DNA from: RBG-13-51-18 sp963739395
GTDB taxonomy: Bacteria > Chloroflexota > Dehalococcoidia > Dehalococcoidales > RBG-16-60-22
Direction: 5' to 3'
Assembly: GCA_963739395.1 (NCBI GenBank)
Contig: CAVUAE010000001.1
Span: 62,001 to 126,000, forward strand
DNA length: 64,000 bases
Position 1 is the stretch's first letter, and each line of letters starts with the position of its first letter. Below, in pieces: positions 25,733 through 34,807 of this stretch. Below the pieces are notes generated by a model. It did no database searches. It was not told the DNA's origin and worked only from the letters and a program-made list of their open reading frames with translations. Both the position numbers and the translations under genes were made by a program.

Positions 25733-26371
25733 CTAAGAAGATAGCCAGGCCACATCTCCGCAAATATCATCCCCGTGAGGTTTTGCAGCAAAGACAGCAT
25801 ATTCCTTTTTAGCTTTTTTCACCGTTGTATTATCACCGTGACCCGGTAAAAGCATGGTGTCATCAAGCAGGCGTAAGATTTTTTGCTTAATCGTGGTTAA
25901 AATCCGCCTAAAATCGGCTGGTGTTTCCGTGTAACCAGGTCCGCCGGGGAAAATAGTATCGCCAACAAACAGGTATTTCCCGATCATAAAACTTAAGCCG
26001 CCCGGCGTGTGCCCTGGTGTATGCAACACTTCTATTTCCAAGTTTCCCAGTTTGAGCGTATCGCCGTCTTTCAAGTATATTTCTGGGGGCGTCTTGAGTT
26101 GGAAAGAATCAAGTTCATGGCAGGCTAAAGGGACTTTCAGACGTGCGCGTAGGGAAACAATAACGCCGGTATGGTCGTAATGGTCATGCGTGAGGAGTAT
26201 ATATTTAGGCTGAGTGCCTTCAAGCGCGGCGATAATTTCCGAAGCCTTGGCTGGGGCATCCACCACCAGACTTTCATGGGTTTTTTGGCAAACGACGATA
26301 TAGGTGTTAGTTTCGTAGGGTCCCAGAGTCAGCTTTTCAATGCGGATAATTTTATCATTAGCTATGTTCAT
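25733..26371 (-). CDS. MBL-fold metallo-hydrolase (glyoxalase II-like)
   Basis: The 212-residue protein has the metallo-beta-lactamase metal site LTHDHYDHTG (HxHxDH, about residues 60-68), HTPGHTPGGLSFMIG and a late LPGHGDNTTV. It belongs to the hydroxyacylglutathione-hydrolase-like group. A 204-residue paralogue of the same group is encoded at 39068-39682; both begin with a segment of the form KL-x-(I/L)GPY-x-(T/S)N-x-Y-I-V. It converges on the glycosyltransferase gene and diverges from the PAP2-like gene. The ATG lacks a clear ribosome-binding site. Confidence 0.9.
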   Translation of the reverse strand: MNIANDKIIRIEKLTLGPYETNTYIVVCQKTHESLVVDAPAKASEIIAALEGTQPKYILLTHDHYDHTGVIVSLRARLKVPLACHELDSFQLKTPPEIYLKDGDTLKLGNLEIEVLHTPGHTPGGLSFMIGKYLFVGDTIFPGGPGYTETPADFRRILTTIKQKILRLLDDTMLLPGHGDNTTVKKAKKEYAVFAAKPHGDDICGDVAWLSS

Positions 26372-26423
26372 TTTTTATCTTTTTACGATAGAATGATAAT
26401 ATTAGTATAACATTTGATAGACG

Positions 26424-27011
26424 ATGAGAGAAAGAATAACCCGGCTGATATCAAATATACTCAATCCTTTTGTGGTAAGCATAGTTATTATCATACTACT
26501 TGCTTTCCGCGATACTTCGAGCGCCAGTGAAGCTTTTAAATGGTCAGCTTTTGCTCTGGCGATTAGCGTAGTGCCGGTATTAGTTACCGTTACCTGGCTG
26601 GTAAGACGTAAGAAGCTGGACGGATTTTTTGATAATACTCGCAGACAGCGCTATATCGTTTATGTAATTGCCAGCGCTTTAGGCGCTATTGACTGCGGCT
26701 TGATGTGGGGTCTTAAAGCGCCGGAGTTGCTGGCTGTGACCTTTACCGTGGGATTCGTAGAATTGGTTATTTCTACAAGTATAAACCACTATTGGAAAAT
26801 CAGCGTGCACACGGCTTTTATTGCAGGTGCGGTGACGATATTAAGTCTGGTTTATGGTGTAGTGGCACTTTGGACGATAATATTATTACCGCTAGTTGCC
26901 TGGGCGAGAATCGAGATGAAACAGCATACTATCGCGCAAGTGGTAACAGGCGCAATACTAGCGGCAGGAATAGTGGCGGGGATATATTGGGGATTCGGGG
27001 TGTTTGGATAA
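26424..27011 (+). CDS. PAP2-like integral membrane protein
   Basis: The 195-residue protein has about six membrane helices. Two short motifs, KISVHTAF near residue 124 and ARIEMKQHTIAQVV near 161, correspond in position to the PSGH and SRxxxxxHxxxD motifs of type 2 phosphatidic acid phosphatases. The catalytic residues are partly degenerate: SVH replaces SGH, and Gln stands where Asp is expected. It may be a lipid phosphatase or a catalytically weakened relative. It stands alone, divergent from the MBL hydrolase and convergent with ftsK. Confidence 0.75.
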   Translation: MRERITRLISNILNPFVVSIVIIILLAFRDTSSASEAFKWSAFALAISVVPVLVTVTWLVRRKKLDGFFDNTRRQRYIVYVIASALGAIDCGLMWGLKAPELLAVTFTVGFVELVISTSINHYWKISVHTAFIAGAVTILSLVYGVVALWTIILLPLVAWARIEMKQHTIAQVVTGAILAAGIVAGIYWGFGVFG

Positions 27012-27031
27012 GATTCTAGCAGAGATAGATA

Positions 27032-29272
27032 CTAGATAATATCTTCATCGGCATCATTTTCGTCATCCTGCTCGGTCTCTTCTTGCGCTAATACGGCGTC
27101 CAGCTGCTCTTTAAGTCGTGCGGCGCGAGGGTAGCCGATATGTAATTTGCGCTGCAGGAAAGACGTGGAAACGTCTTCATGTTGTTTGGCCAGTTCTTTC
27201 GCCTGCTCTAAAAGGAGGTCACGGGGATGACCGCCAATCGTGCCGATAGGCGCGGTGGCGACAAGTGTTTCCATTCTAAGTTTATCTGGCTCTGTCTGAC
27301 GCTGGCCGCCCCAGAAATAAACTAGACGCTCGATTTCCGCGTCGGATAAGAAACACCCCTGGAGTCGTTTGGGTTTAGCGGCTTCGGTAGGCATGAAAAG
27401 CATATCACCGCGACCTAAAAGCTTCTCGGCGCCCGCGCCATCCAGAATCGTTCGTGAATCTACTTGCGAGGTAACGGCGAAGCTAATGCGTGTAGGGAAG
27501 TTAGCCTTGATTAAACCGGTAACCACGTCTACCGACGGACGCTGTGTAGCGACCACAAGATGTATACCGGTGGCGCGAGCTAGTTGGGCTAAACGACAAA
27601 GGTTCGTTTCCACTTCGTCATAGCCGGCCATCATCAGGTCGGCGAGCTCATCGATAATCAGTACAAGATAAGGCATTTTCTCAGCGCCTTTTTTATCTTT
27701 GTTATATCCTTCAATATGCCGCGCGCCAGCTCCTGCCAATTTCTTATAACGCAGGTCCATTTGTTGACAGAGCCAGCGCAGCGAATTAAGTGCCTTGTCC
27801 GTATCGACGATAACGGGAGTGGCGAGGTGGGGGATGCTATTATATTGCGTCAGTTCGACTCTCTTGGGGTCAATAAGAATTAAGCGGACGTCGTTGGGTG
27901 TATTATTCATCAGCAGACAGCAGAGAATGGTATTGAGACAGACTGTCTTGCCACTGCCGGTAGCCCCGGCAATAAGTAGATGTGGCATTTTAGTCAGGTC
28001 GGCAGCCACCGATTCGCCGCCAGCGCCTTTGCCCAACGCCAGCGCCATTCTGCTCTTGGCAACGAGCTTTTGAAATACGCTGGTCTCAACGACTCCCCGC
28101 AGGCTAACCAAGCCCGAGGTTGTATTGGGCACTTCCACGCCAATATATGATTTGCCGGGCACGGGGGCTTCGATTCTGATGGTAGGCGCCGCCAGGGCCA
28201 GGGCGAGGTCATTGGAGAGAGAGGAGATACGCTCCACCTTAACACGCGTTTTAGATACCTCGTCTCGCCTGACCTGAATCTGACCATTGCGGTCGGGTTC
28301 TTTAACTTCCCTGTATCTAATATCCCAGCCTGGTTCAACGCCGAACTGAGTGACGGTGGGTCCAGCGTTAATTTGTACCACCTTGGCGTCCACGCCATAG
28401 CTGGAAAGGGTATTTTCGATGAGCTTGGCTCGCTGTAAATTATCCGCCTCGCTGAACTGGACTTCGGGTGAAGTATCCAGAATATCGATGGGTGGCAGTC
28501 GCCAGCCGTCGATTTCTACCAGATTGCCTCCTTGACCATACTTTCTCCAGACATCCTCGGCAACCTGATGAAAGTCCCGCTTAGTTGTCGTGGCACCAAT
28601 GGGTTTGGTTGCTTTAGGCGTCTGTGTAGGAATAGCAGTCTCAATTTCTGAAGTTAAATCTTTGTTACCTTCGTAAGCGTGTGTCATTTGAGTATAGGTT
28701 TGTGGGGTTTGTATTCCTGACATTTTGGAGGCAGGTTTAGCTTTAAAAAGCGAAAATAGCCAGACGAAGAAATTCTTTAAGATACGGAAGCTTGGGCGAG
28801 GCGCGACGAAAAATAAACCGACGATAATAAAACCTAATATACAAAGTATACCTATAAAAGTGCCAAGCGCTCCACCGCTGGCGCCGCCAGCCAGAGCCTT
28901 ACCGAAATTCCCACCGAGGCCGTTCGGCGTGAGTGCCGCACCGTAATAACGAATCAGTCCCAATATTCCCCAGGCAGCAAAGACGAAAGCAATACCGCCC
29001 AGCCATCTATTCCAATAGTAATAAAATGAATCCAGCCAGCCACGCCAGGTCATGACGACTAGCATGAGTATAGCGCCGATAACAATGATGATTCCCCACC
29101 CGATAGCCTTGAAAATGCCCAGGAAAAAGTCGTTGATTTGACCACGGAAGACGATTATCAAAGCCACGACGATAACAATCTCAAGCAGCCACCATAACCA
29201 TTTTGATGACCGACGAGGTTTGTGGCGGTAGTCTCTGCTTGTTTCGCTATCGTTTATCTGTCTTTTAGGCAT
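27032..29272 (-). CDS. ftsK: DNA translocase FtsK/SpoIIIE
   Basis: FtsK pumps chromosomal DNA through the closing septum. The 746-residue protein has four N-terminal membrane helices (residues 25-165), a short linker, the alpha/beta motor (APVPGKSYIGVEVPN, Walker A GATGSGKTVCLN, Walker B LVLIIDELADLMM, TGIHLVVATQRPSVDVVTG) and a C-terminal gamma winged-helix domain that reads KOPS-like DNA (TSFLQRKLHIGYPRAARL). The final 15 residues are acidic. The ATG at 29272 is preferred to the upstream one at 29290 because GGAG lies 4 nt before it and the upstream codon would lie within the RNase J gene end. It follows rnjA in an operon. Confidence 0.96.
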   Translation of the reverse strand: MPKRQINDSETSRDYRHKPRRSSKWLWWLLEIVIVVALIIVFRGQINDFFLGIFKAIGWGIIIVIGAILMLVVMTWRGWLDSFYYYWNRWLGGIAFVFAAWGILGLIRYYGAALTPNGLGGNFGKALAGGASGGALGTFIGILCILGFIIVGLFFVAPRPSFRILKNFFVWLFSLFKAKPASKMSGIQTPQTYTQMTHAYEGNKDLTSEIETAIPTQTPKATKPIGATTTKRDFHQVAEDVWRKYGQGGNLVEIDGWRLPPIDILDTSPEVQFSEADNLQRAKLIENTLSSYGVDAKVVQINAGPTVTQFGVEPGWDIRYREVKEPDRNGQIQVRRDEVSKTRVKVERISSLSNDLALALAAPTIRIEAPVPGKSYIGVEVPNTTSGLVSLRGVVETSVFQKLVAKSRMALALGKGAGGESVAADLTKMPHLLIAGATGSGKTVCLNTILCCLLMNNTPNDVRLILIDPKRVELTQYNSIPHLATPVIVDTDKALNSLRWLCQQMDLRYKKLAGAGARHIEGYNKDKKGAEKMPYLVLIIDELADLMMAGYDEVETNLCRLAQLARATGIHLVVATQRPSVDVVTGLIKANFPTRISFAVTSQVDSRTILDGAGAEKLLGRGDMLFMPTEAAKPKRLQGCFLSDAEIERLVYFWGGQRQTEPDKLRMETLVATAPIGTIGGHPRDLLLEQAKELAKQHEDVSTSFLQRKLHIGYPRAARLKEQLDAVLAQEETEQDDENDADEDII

Positions 29273-29282
29273 GTCACTCCTG

Positions 29283-30944
29283 CTAAACATTAACCATAAA
29301 CGGCAGAATCATCGGGCGGCGTTTGGTACGGTCATAATAGAACTTATCCAGCGTATCTCTGACCTTGGCATTGATATAACTCCATTCAGTGTTGCGACTA
29401 TGAGAATGGTCGAGCACCTTAACTAGCAACTGGCGACTTTCCTCGATCATGTCGCTGAAATCCTTCTCGTCGACAAAGCCTCGACTCACGATATCCGGTT
29501 GACCGACGAGCTTGCCGGTTTGACGATTTATGGCGACAATAGCGACGACGATGCCATCGCGAGAAAGCATTCGCCTGGTTCTAAGCACAACGCCGCCGAT
29601 ATCTCCTACACTTAAGCCATCGACGTAAACATGGCCGGAATTGACCTTGCCATTTTTTCTGGCATAATTGGCGTCGAGCTCAAGGACATCGCCGTCTTCC
29701 AGTATGAATATTTTATCCTTCGGCATACCTACCGATTCCGCCAGATGCGCGTGTAAACTCAGGTGTCGGTATTCTCCATGTACCGGCACGAAGAATCTGG
29801 GCTTGACTAGACTTAAAATAAGCTTAAGCTCCTCCTGGCTGCCATGACCATGGACGTGGACCTGTCCAAGCTTGCTGTAAATCACTTGTGCGCCTTGTTT
29901 ATACAAACTATCTATTGTCCTGTTGACCAGAGACTCATTGCCCGGGACGGGCGTTGAAGAAAGGATGATAGTATCGCCGCGCTGGATATGCACGTGTTTG
30001 TGGTCACGGTTCGCCATACGCACCAGTGCCGAAGTGGGTTCCCCCTGACTGCCGGTGGTCACCAGCACGATCTTGTTGTTGGGTAAGCCTCTGATTTCTT
30101 CAATTTTACCCAATATGCCGTCAGGAGCCTTAAGATAGCCGAGTTCCAGCGAGATACCTACAGTTTCAGACATGCTACGCCCAGCGATGAAAACGCGGCG
30201 TCCATGTTTAGCGGCAGCGTCAATCACCTGCTGGACACGTGAAATTAACGAGGAAAAGGTGGTGACGATAACTCTGCCCGTCGCGTTGGCGATGTAATGA
30301 TCCAGAGAATCACCGACTATTTGCTCGGATGGCGTGTAGCCGGAAAGCTCGGCATAAGTCGAGTCGGAGAGGAGGAGTAATACCCCTTGTGCGCCAAGTT
30401 GAGCGAGACGTGAAAGGTCGGTCGGTTTGCCATTAACGGGCGTATAATCGATTTTAAAGTCGCCGCTGTGAATAACGATACCCTCCGGCGTGCGGATGAT
30501 AATACCGGAGGCATCGGGTATGCTATGGCAAACAGGGAAAAGTTCAACGCGGAACTTGCCAAGGGTTACTTGCATGCCATAGTTCAAGATTTTTAGGTTA
30601 ATGCCTTCGCGTATCTTCCTTTCCTTTAACTTAACACGGATAAGTCCATTAGTTAGTTTTGTAGCGTAGACTGGCACATTATCCAGCTGGGGCAACAAGT
30701 AGGGCAGAGCGCCGATATGGTCTTCATGACCATGCGAGATTATGATGCCTCTGACTTTTTCTTTTCTTTCGGTAACGTAGCTGAAATCGGGAATCACCAG
30801 GTCGATGCCCAGCATCTCTTCTTCCGGGAACATGAGCCCGGCGTCGATGATGATGATATCGTTCTCATATTCCAGAACCAGCATGTTCTTGCCGATTTCA
30901 CCTAACCCGCCGAGGGGGATGACTTTTAATTTTGATTTAGACAT
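29283..30944 (-). CDS. rnj: Ribonuclease J
   Basis: RNase J is a 5'-3' exo- and endoribonuclease for mRNA turnover and rRNA maturation. The 553-residue protein has the MBL/beta-CASP metal motif SHGHEDHIGALPYLL near residue 74, HSGDFKIDYTP, the beta-CASP segments FIAGRSMSETV and TTGSQGEPTSALVRMA, the motif VHVHGHGSQEELK and VPVHGEYRHL near 375. The C-terminal domain (about 450-553) is complete. It lies 6 nt after the uracil-DNA glycosylase gene and 10 nt before ftsK. Confidence 0.97.
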   Translation of the reverse strand: MSKSKLKVIPLGGLGEIGKNMLVLEYENDIIIIDAGLMFPEEEMLGIDLVIPDFSYVTERKEKVRGIIISHGHEDHIGALPYLLPQLDNVPVYATKLTNGLIRVKLKERKIREGINLKILNYGMQVTLGKFRVELFPVCHSIPDASGIIIRTPEGIVIHSGDFKIDYTPVNGKPTDLSRLAQLGAQGVLLLLSDSTYAELSGYTPSEQIVGDSLDHYIANATGRVIVTTFSSLISRVQQVIDAAAKHGRRVFIAGRSMSETVGISLELGYLKAPDGILGKIEEIRGLPNNKIVLVTTGSQGEPTSALVRMANRDHKHVHIQRGDTIILSSTPVPGNESLVNRTIDSLYKQGAQVIYSKLGQVHVHGHGSQEELKLILSLVKPRFFVPVHGEYRHLSLHAHLAESVGMPKDKIFILEDGDVLELDANYARKNGKVNSGHVYVDGLSVGDIGGVVLRTRRMLSRDGIVVAIVAINRQTGKLVGQPDIVSRGFVDEKDFSDMIEESRQLLVKVLDHSHSRNTEWSYINAKVRDTLDKFYYDRTKRRPMILPFMVNV

Positions 30945-30950
30945 ATAAGT

Positions 30951-31553
30951 TTAAACCTCAAACATATTAAGCTGCTGCGACTGCGGTTTTTCTTCTTCAA
31001 CCTTATTCATTTCCGCCAGCAGCTTGGGTATTTTTTGCATATCTGCTTCGATATCCTGGCGGAGACTGCCTTGATGCAGAGCGGCCGCTGGATGATACAT
31101 CGCAAAATAAATCATGCCGTCGCGCTTAACGGCGGTGCCGTGAATCTTGCTGATACTTTTCCCCGGGAAGTATTTCGCCATGGAATAGCGTCCCAGGGTG
31201 ACAATCATTTTAGGTTTGATGATACTAATCTGACTTTCCAACCACGGCGCGCAGTTCTGGATTTCCGTGGGGAGGGGGTCGCGGTTTTCTGGCGGACGGC
31301 ACTTAATAACATTAGCGATATAAACCTGTGAACGGTGCAGGTTGATAGACGCTAACAACTGGTCAAGAAACTGTCCTGCCTGCCCGACAAAAGGGCGACC
31401 CTGTTGGTCTTCATGCCAGCCGGGGGCTTCGCCGATAAACATGATTTCAGCGTTTTCCGCGCCTTCACCTGGTACTACATTGGTACGTAGTCGGGCGATA
31501 TCGCATTTATGACATAAAGCAATCTGCTGGCAGAGTTCAGTCAGTGCTGACAT
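30951..31553 (-). CDS. Family 4/5-type uracil-DNA glycosylase with Fe-S cluster
   Basis: This 200-residue base-excision repair enzyme removes uracil from DNA. It shows the family 4 arrangement: Cys ligands in ALCHKCDIARLRTNVVPGEG, the catalytic motif MFIGEAPGWHEDQQGRPFVG, NVIKCRPPENRDP followed by a further Cys (IQNCAPWL), and the late HPAA motif (MYHPAALHQ). The [4Fe-4S] cluster is expected from the four Cys. It is first in the operon with rnj and ftsK, behind a good promoter at 31573-31601. Confidence 0.95.
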   Translation of the reverse strand: MSALTELCQQIALCHKCDIARLRTNVVPGEGAENAEIMFIGEAPGWHEDQQGRPFVGQAGQFLDQLLASINLHRSQVYIANVIKCRPPENRDPLPTEIQNCAPWLESQISIIKPKMIVTLGRYSMAKYFPGKSISKIHGTAVKRDGMIYFAMYHPAAALHQGSLRQDIEADMQKIPKLLAEMNKVEEEKPQSQQLNMFEV

Positions 31554-31572
31554 TTATAAAGTCTCTAGAGGT

Positions 31573-31601
31573 ATGATAACACCGTAAATATATCAAGTCA
31601 A
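31573..31601 (-). promoter_or_regulatory. Promoter for the udg-rnj-ftsK operon
   Basis: On the minus strand TTGACT (31596-31601) and TATCAT (31573-31578) are spaced by 17 nt, 20 nt before the uracil-DNA glycosylase start codon. Confidence 0.6.
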
Positions 31602-31636
31602 TTTACTTTTAGAGAAATTCAGTTCAAAATTAGAGC

Positions 31637-32083
31637 CTATTTTTCAATTGGTAATCCCGCCGCCACCCAGGCATCATAGCCGTCGGTTATATTAAAAACG
31701 TATTTAAATCCTAGCTCTTTCATAATATTACGCGCCAGGTTGCTGCGATATCCCGATTTACAGTAAACGGTATATCTGTCACTCCTATCCAATAGGCTAA
31801 TTTTCTCTTTAAAATTGGATGCACTGTAGTTAATATTAGTCGCGCTTGGTACATGACCCGCGGCATACTCCGCGGGAGTTCTCACGTCAATAAAGCGGAT
31901 TTGTACACTACTCAACATTAAAAAACTATTAGCTAGTCGTGGGGTGATGTCGCTATAAGGCGATAAGGACAACGGTGAAACAAAACTTGGAGCTAATGCC
32001 GCGCCGGTAACATAGTCGCAACCGCACAAAGTAATAGATATGAGAACAAACGAGAGGATTATTAATACAATCGGCTGTTTCAT
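31637..32083 (-). CDS. Rhodanese-domain lipoprotein
   Basis: The 148-residue protein begins with a lipoprotein signal peptide ending in LCGC (Cys at about residue 22), so it is probably attached to the outside of the membrane. The rest is one rhodanese domain: FIDVRTPAEYAAGHVPSATNI and the active-site loop VYCKSGYRSN with the catalytic Cys, then GYDAWVAAGLPI. It may handle sulfane sulfur or be a redox or binding protein. The ATG at 32083 is the right start because the signal peptide begins there; an in-frame extension upstream would run into serA. It starts 7 nt after serA. Confidence 0.88.
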   Translation of the reverse strand: MKQPIVLIILSFVLISITLCGCDYVTGAALAPSFVSPLSLSPYSDITPRLANSFLMLSSVQIRFIDVRTPAEYAAGHVPSATNINYSASNFKEKISLLDRSDRYTVYCKSGYRSNLARNIMKELGFKYVFNITDGYDAWVAAGLPIEK

Positions 32084-32090
32084 TATTGTA

Positions 32091-33683
32091 TTATAACGCC
32101 ACGAGCTTAACTGAAGTGACATCGGGTAATGCCATAATTTGCTGTTGCTGCTTGGCTGGTAACGGCTCATCCAGCGTAAGCACCAGTAGAGCTTGACCCC
32201 GCTGCTTGAGACGCCCCAGGTGCATGGAGCTGATATTCACATTAGCGTCGCCGGTGATTTTACCAATCGAACCGATAAACCCGGGACGGTCACGATGGTC
32301 GCTGAAGAGGAAGTAAGAACCGGGCGTCGGCACGATATCAAGCCAGTAGTCTTTAATGCGTACGATGTGTGACTCGCCGTTGATAATAGTTCCGGCTACT
32401 ATCCAGACTCCTGTAGTAGTAGTTATTTCTAAGGTAAGCAGGCTGGCGTAATTGGCGCCGGTAGCTTCTTTTTCTTCGACTACGGTTAAGCCCCGCTTAG
32501 CCGCCAGCACACCGCAGTTTACGATATTAACTCTTTCGTCACTACCGCCATAGAGCAGACCACTGATTACCGTAGCTTTAATAATATTCGTATCGTAGCT
32601 GGCGATGTCGCCGTTGTATTTTACGCGGATAGTCTTGGATTGCCCTTCGGCTAGGGCATAGACTATTTTACATAATGTTCCAGTCAGTTTAAGATAAGGC
32701 TTCAACGCCGTCATCGTTTCGGAAGGAATATAAGGCATGTTAATTGCCGCGCGAGCGGGTAATCCTTTAAAAATATCGCTGATTTGCTCGGCAACGTCCC
32801 TGGCTGCCAATGCCTGCGCTTCCTCTGTCGATGCTCCAAGATGCGGGGTGACAATTATCTTGTCTTCACCGAAGAGGATACTTTTAGTGCAGGGTTCTTT
32901 TTCAAAAACATCTATCGCGGCACCGGCAATTCTTTTCTCGTGCAGTGCTTTTACCAGCTCTTTTTCATCAATAAGTCCACCGCGGGCGCAGTTGATAATC
33001 CGTAGATTGGGTTTGGCTAGCGCCAATTCCTTGACGCCGATAAAACCACGGGTTTGTGACGTAAGAGGAACATGGAGCGTGATAAAGTCGGACTCTTTCA
33101 TTAGCTTTTTAATATCAACCAACTCCACATTGATTTTTTTGGCGTATTCCTCGGATACCAGCGGGTCGATACCGATAAGCCGCATCTCAAAAGCCTGGGC
33201 GCGTTTAGCTACTTCCGAACCCACATTGCCCAGACCGATAACACCCAGGGTTTTGCCCCTTAGCTCCGTGCCCATGAACTGATTGCGTTTCCATTCGCAG
33301 CTTTTCAACGAAGTATTAGCCTGTGGAATATTGCGAGCCAAAGCCAGCATCAGGGCAATTGCGTGCTCGGCAGCGGAGACGGTATTGCCGGTGGGGGCAT
33401 TAACAACCACAATGCCACAGTGAGTGGCAGCTTCGACATCCACATTATCAATGCCGACGCCAGCGCGGGCGATAACCTGTAGTTTTTTACCAGCCTCGAT
33501 GATAGCCTTGGTTACCTTAGTCTGACTGCGCACTATCAAAGCGTCATAATCGCCGATGATGGCGATAATCTGCTCCGGCTTGAGGTCGGTTTTGACATCT
33601 ACCTGCGCTACCTTACGCAGGATATCAACGCCTTCCTCGGAAATAGGGTCGGTTATTAATACCTTTTTACGTTTCTCCGCCAT
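32091..33683 (-). CDS. serA: D-3-phosphoglycerate dehydrogenase
   Basis: SerA does the first step of serine synthesis, 3-phosphoglycerate to 3-phosphohydroxypyruvate, with NAD. The 530-residue long form has a substrate/NAD domain (ARAGVGIDNVD, GLGNVGSEVAKRAQ, NCARGGLIDEKEL, TPHLGASTEEAQ), an intervening ASB domain and a C-terminal ACT domain (NISSMHLGRLKQRGQALLVL) for allosteric serine binding. The ATG at 33683 has AAGG upstream and gives the standard N-terminus MAEKRKKVLITDPIS; the longer frame would overlap the aminotransferase gene. The aminotransferase immediately upstream probably does the next step. Confidence 0.97.
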   Translation of the reverse strand: MAEKRKKVLITDPISEEGVDILRKVAQVDVKTDLKPEQIIAIIGDYDALIVRSQTKVTKAIIEAGKKLQVIARAGVGIDNVDVEAATHCGIVVVNAPTGNTVSAAEHAIALMLALARNIPQANTSLKSCEWKRNQFMGTELRGKTLGVIGLGNVGSEVAKRAQAFEMRLIGIDPLVSEEYAKKINVELVDIKKLMKESDFITLHVPLTSQTRGFIGVKELALAKPNLRIINCARGGLIDEKELVKALHEKRIAGAAIDVFEKEPCTKSILFGEDKIIVTPHLGASTEEAQALAARDVAEQISDIFKGLPARAAINMPYIPSETMTALKPYLKLTGTLCKIVYALAEGQSKTIRVKYNGDIASYDTNIIKATVISGLLYGGSDERVNIVNCGVLAAKRGLTVVEEKEATGANYASLLTLEITTTTGVWIVAGTIINGESHIVRIKDYWLDIVPTPGSYFLFSDHRDRPGFIGSIGKITGDANVNISSMHLGRLKQRGQALLVLTLDEPLPAKQQQQIMALPDVTSVKLVAL

Positions 33684-33699
33684 AAGGTTATCCTTAAGT

Positions 33700-34791
33700 T
33701 TATTTTTTAAAGCCGACTTGCGGTAAAACTTTTTCAATCGCTTTCAGAATTTCTTTGACATCCTTTTCAGTTACCAAGCCGAGATGGCCGATACGGAATA
33801 TCTTACCATCTAAAGTCTGCTGACCGCCAGCCAACACAACCTTATATTTCTCCCGCAGAATCTGGCGCATCTTTTTGCCATCAAGTCCTTCGGGTATACC
33901 GACAGCGGTGACGGTGTTCGAAGCGTGGGTAGGGTCGGCGAAGAGGGGAAGTCCTAATTTTATTATGCCTTCACGGGTCATTTTGCCGATACGCTCATGC
34001 CGAGCGAAGATATTTTGAATTCCCTCTTTCAGCATCATCTGAAGGGCGACCTTAAAAGCATAAACAATGGGTATCGCCGGCGTCCAAGGATTTTCCTGTT
34101 TTTCATCGTAGATTTTCTTCGCCCGAACGAAATCCCAATAGAAACTGGGCATTTTAGCGACTTCGCGGGCTTTCCATGCCTCTGGGCTGACGCTAACCAT
34201 CGCCATGCCTGGCGGAACCATCCAGCCTTTTTGCGAAGCCGTGATAGCGACATCGCATTTTAGCTCGTCGACGGGCAGGTTGATAGACCCCATGCTGGAA
34301 ATTGCATCGACGATTAAAAGCTTGCTCGCGTCTTTTACAACTTTAGCAATAGCCTTTATATCATTCGTCACGCCGGTTGAAGTCTCATTATGGGTAACCA
34401 GAACAGCTTTAACGCCGGGATTATCCTTAAGCGATTTCTTGATAGCCTCAGGGTCAGCGGCTTTGCCCCACTCCACCTTGAGTGAAATAACATCGGCGCC
34501 GAAAGTCTTGGCAATACTGGCGAAACGGTCGCCGAAGACGCCAATGGTTACCGATAGCACTTTATCGCCGGGGGAAAGGGTATTGACTATTGCCGCTTCC
34601 AAACCACCAGTACCGGAGCCGGTTAAAAGCAAAACATCATTCTTGGTCTGGAAGACTTTTTTCAGGTTCTCGGTCACTTCGATAATCATCTCGTGGTACT
34701 CTGGACCTCGGTGGTTCACCATTTGCCAGGCCATGGCTTTTAAAACCTCTGGCGGGCAGGGTGTAGGGCCGGGAACGCGTAGCTGTGTCAT
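33700..34791 (-). CDS. Class V aminotransferase (serine-pyruvate/alanine-glyoxylate or phosphoserine type)
   Basis: The 363-residue PLP enzyme has the family N-terminus RVPGPTPCPPEVLKAM, the GSGTGGLEAAI motif and the Schiff-base lysine in ITASQKGWMVPPG near residue 190. It resembles serine-pyruvate/alanine-glyoxylate aminotransferases, which in anaerobes without SerC often replace phosphoserine aminotransferase. It precedes serA by 16 nt, and no serC is present in this window, so I infer that it forms phosphoserine or serine. The fold and class are clear; the substrate is inferred. Confidence 0.9.
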   Translation of the reverse strand: MTQLRVPGPTPCPPEVLKAMAWQMVNHRGPEYHEMIIEVTENLKKVFQTKNDVLLLTGSGTGGLEAAIVNTLSPGDKVLSVTIGVFGDRFASIAKTFGADVISLKVEWGKAADPEAIKKSLKDNPGVKAVLVTHNETSTGVTNDIKAIAKVVKDASKLLIVDAISSMGSINLPVDELKCDVAITASQKGWMVPPGMAMVSVSPEAWKAREVAKMPSFYWDFVRAKKIYDEKQENPWTPAIPIVYAFKVALQMMLKEGIQNIFARHERIGKMTREGIIKLGLPLFADPTHASNTVTAVGIPEGLDGKKMRQILREKYKVVLAGGQQTLDGKIFRIGHLGLVTEKDVKEILKAIEKVLPQVGFKK

Positions 34792-34807
34792 CTTTTTCTC
34801 CTTGATA

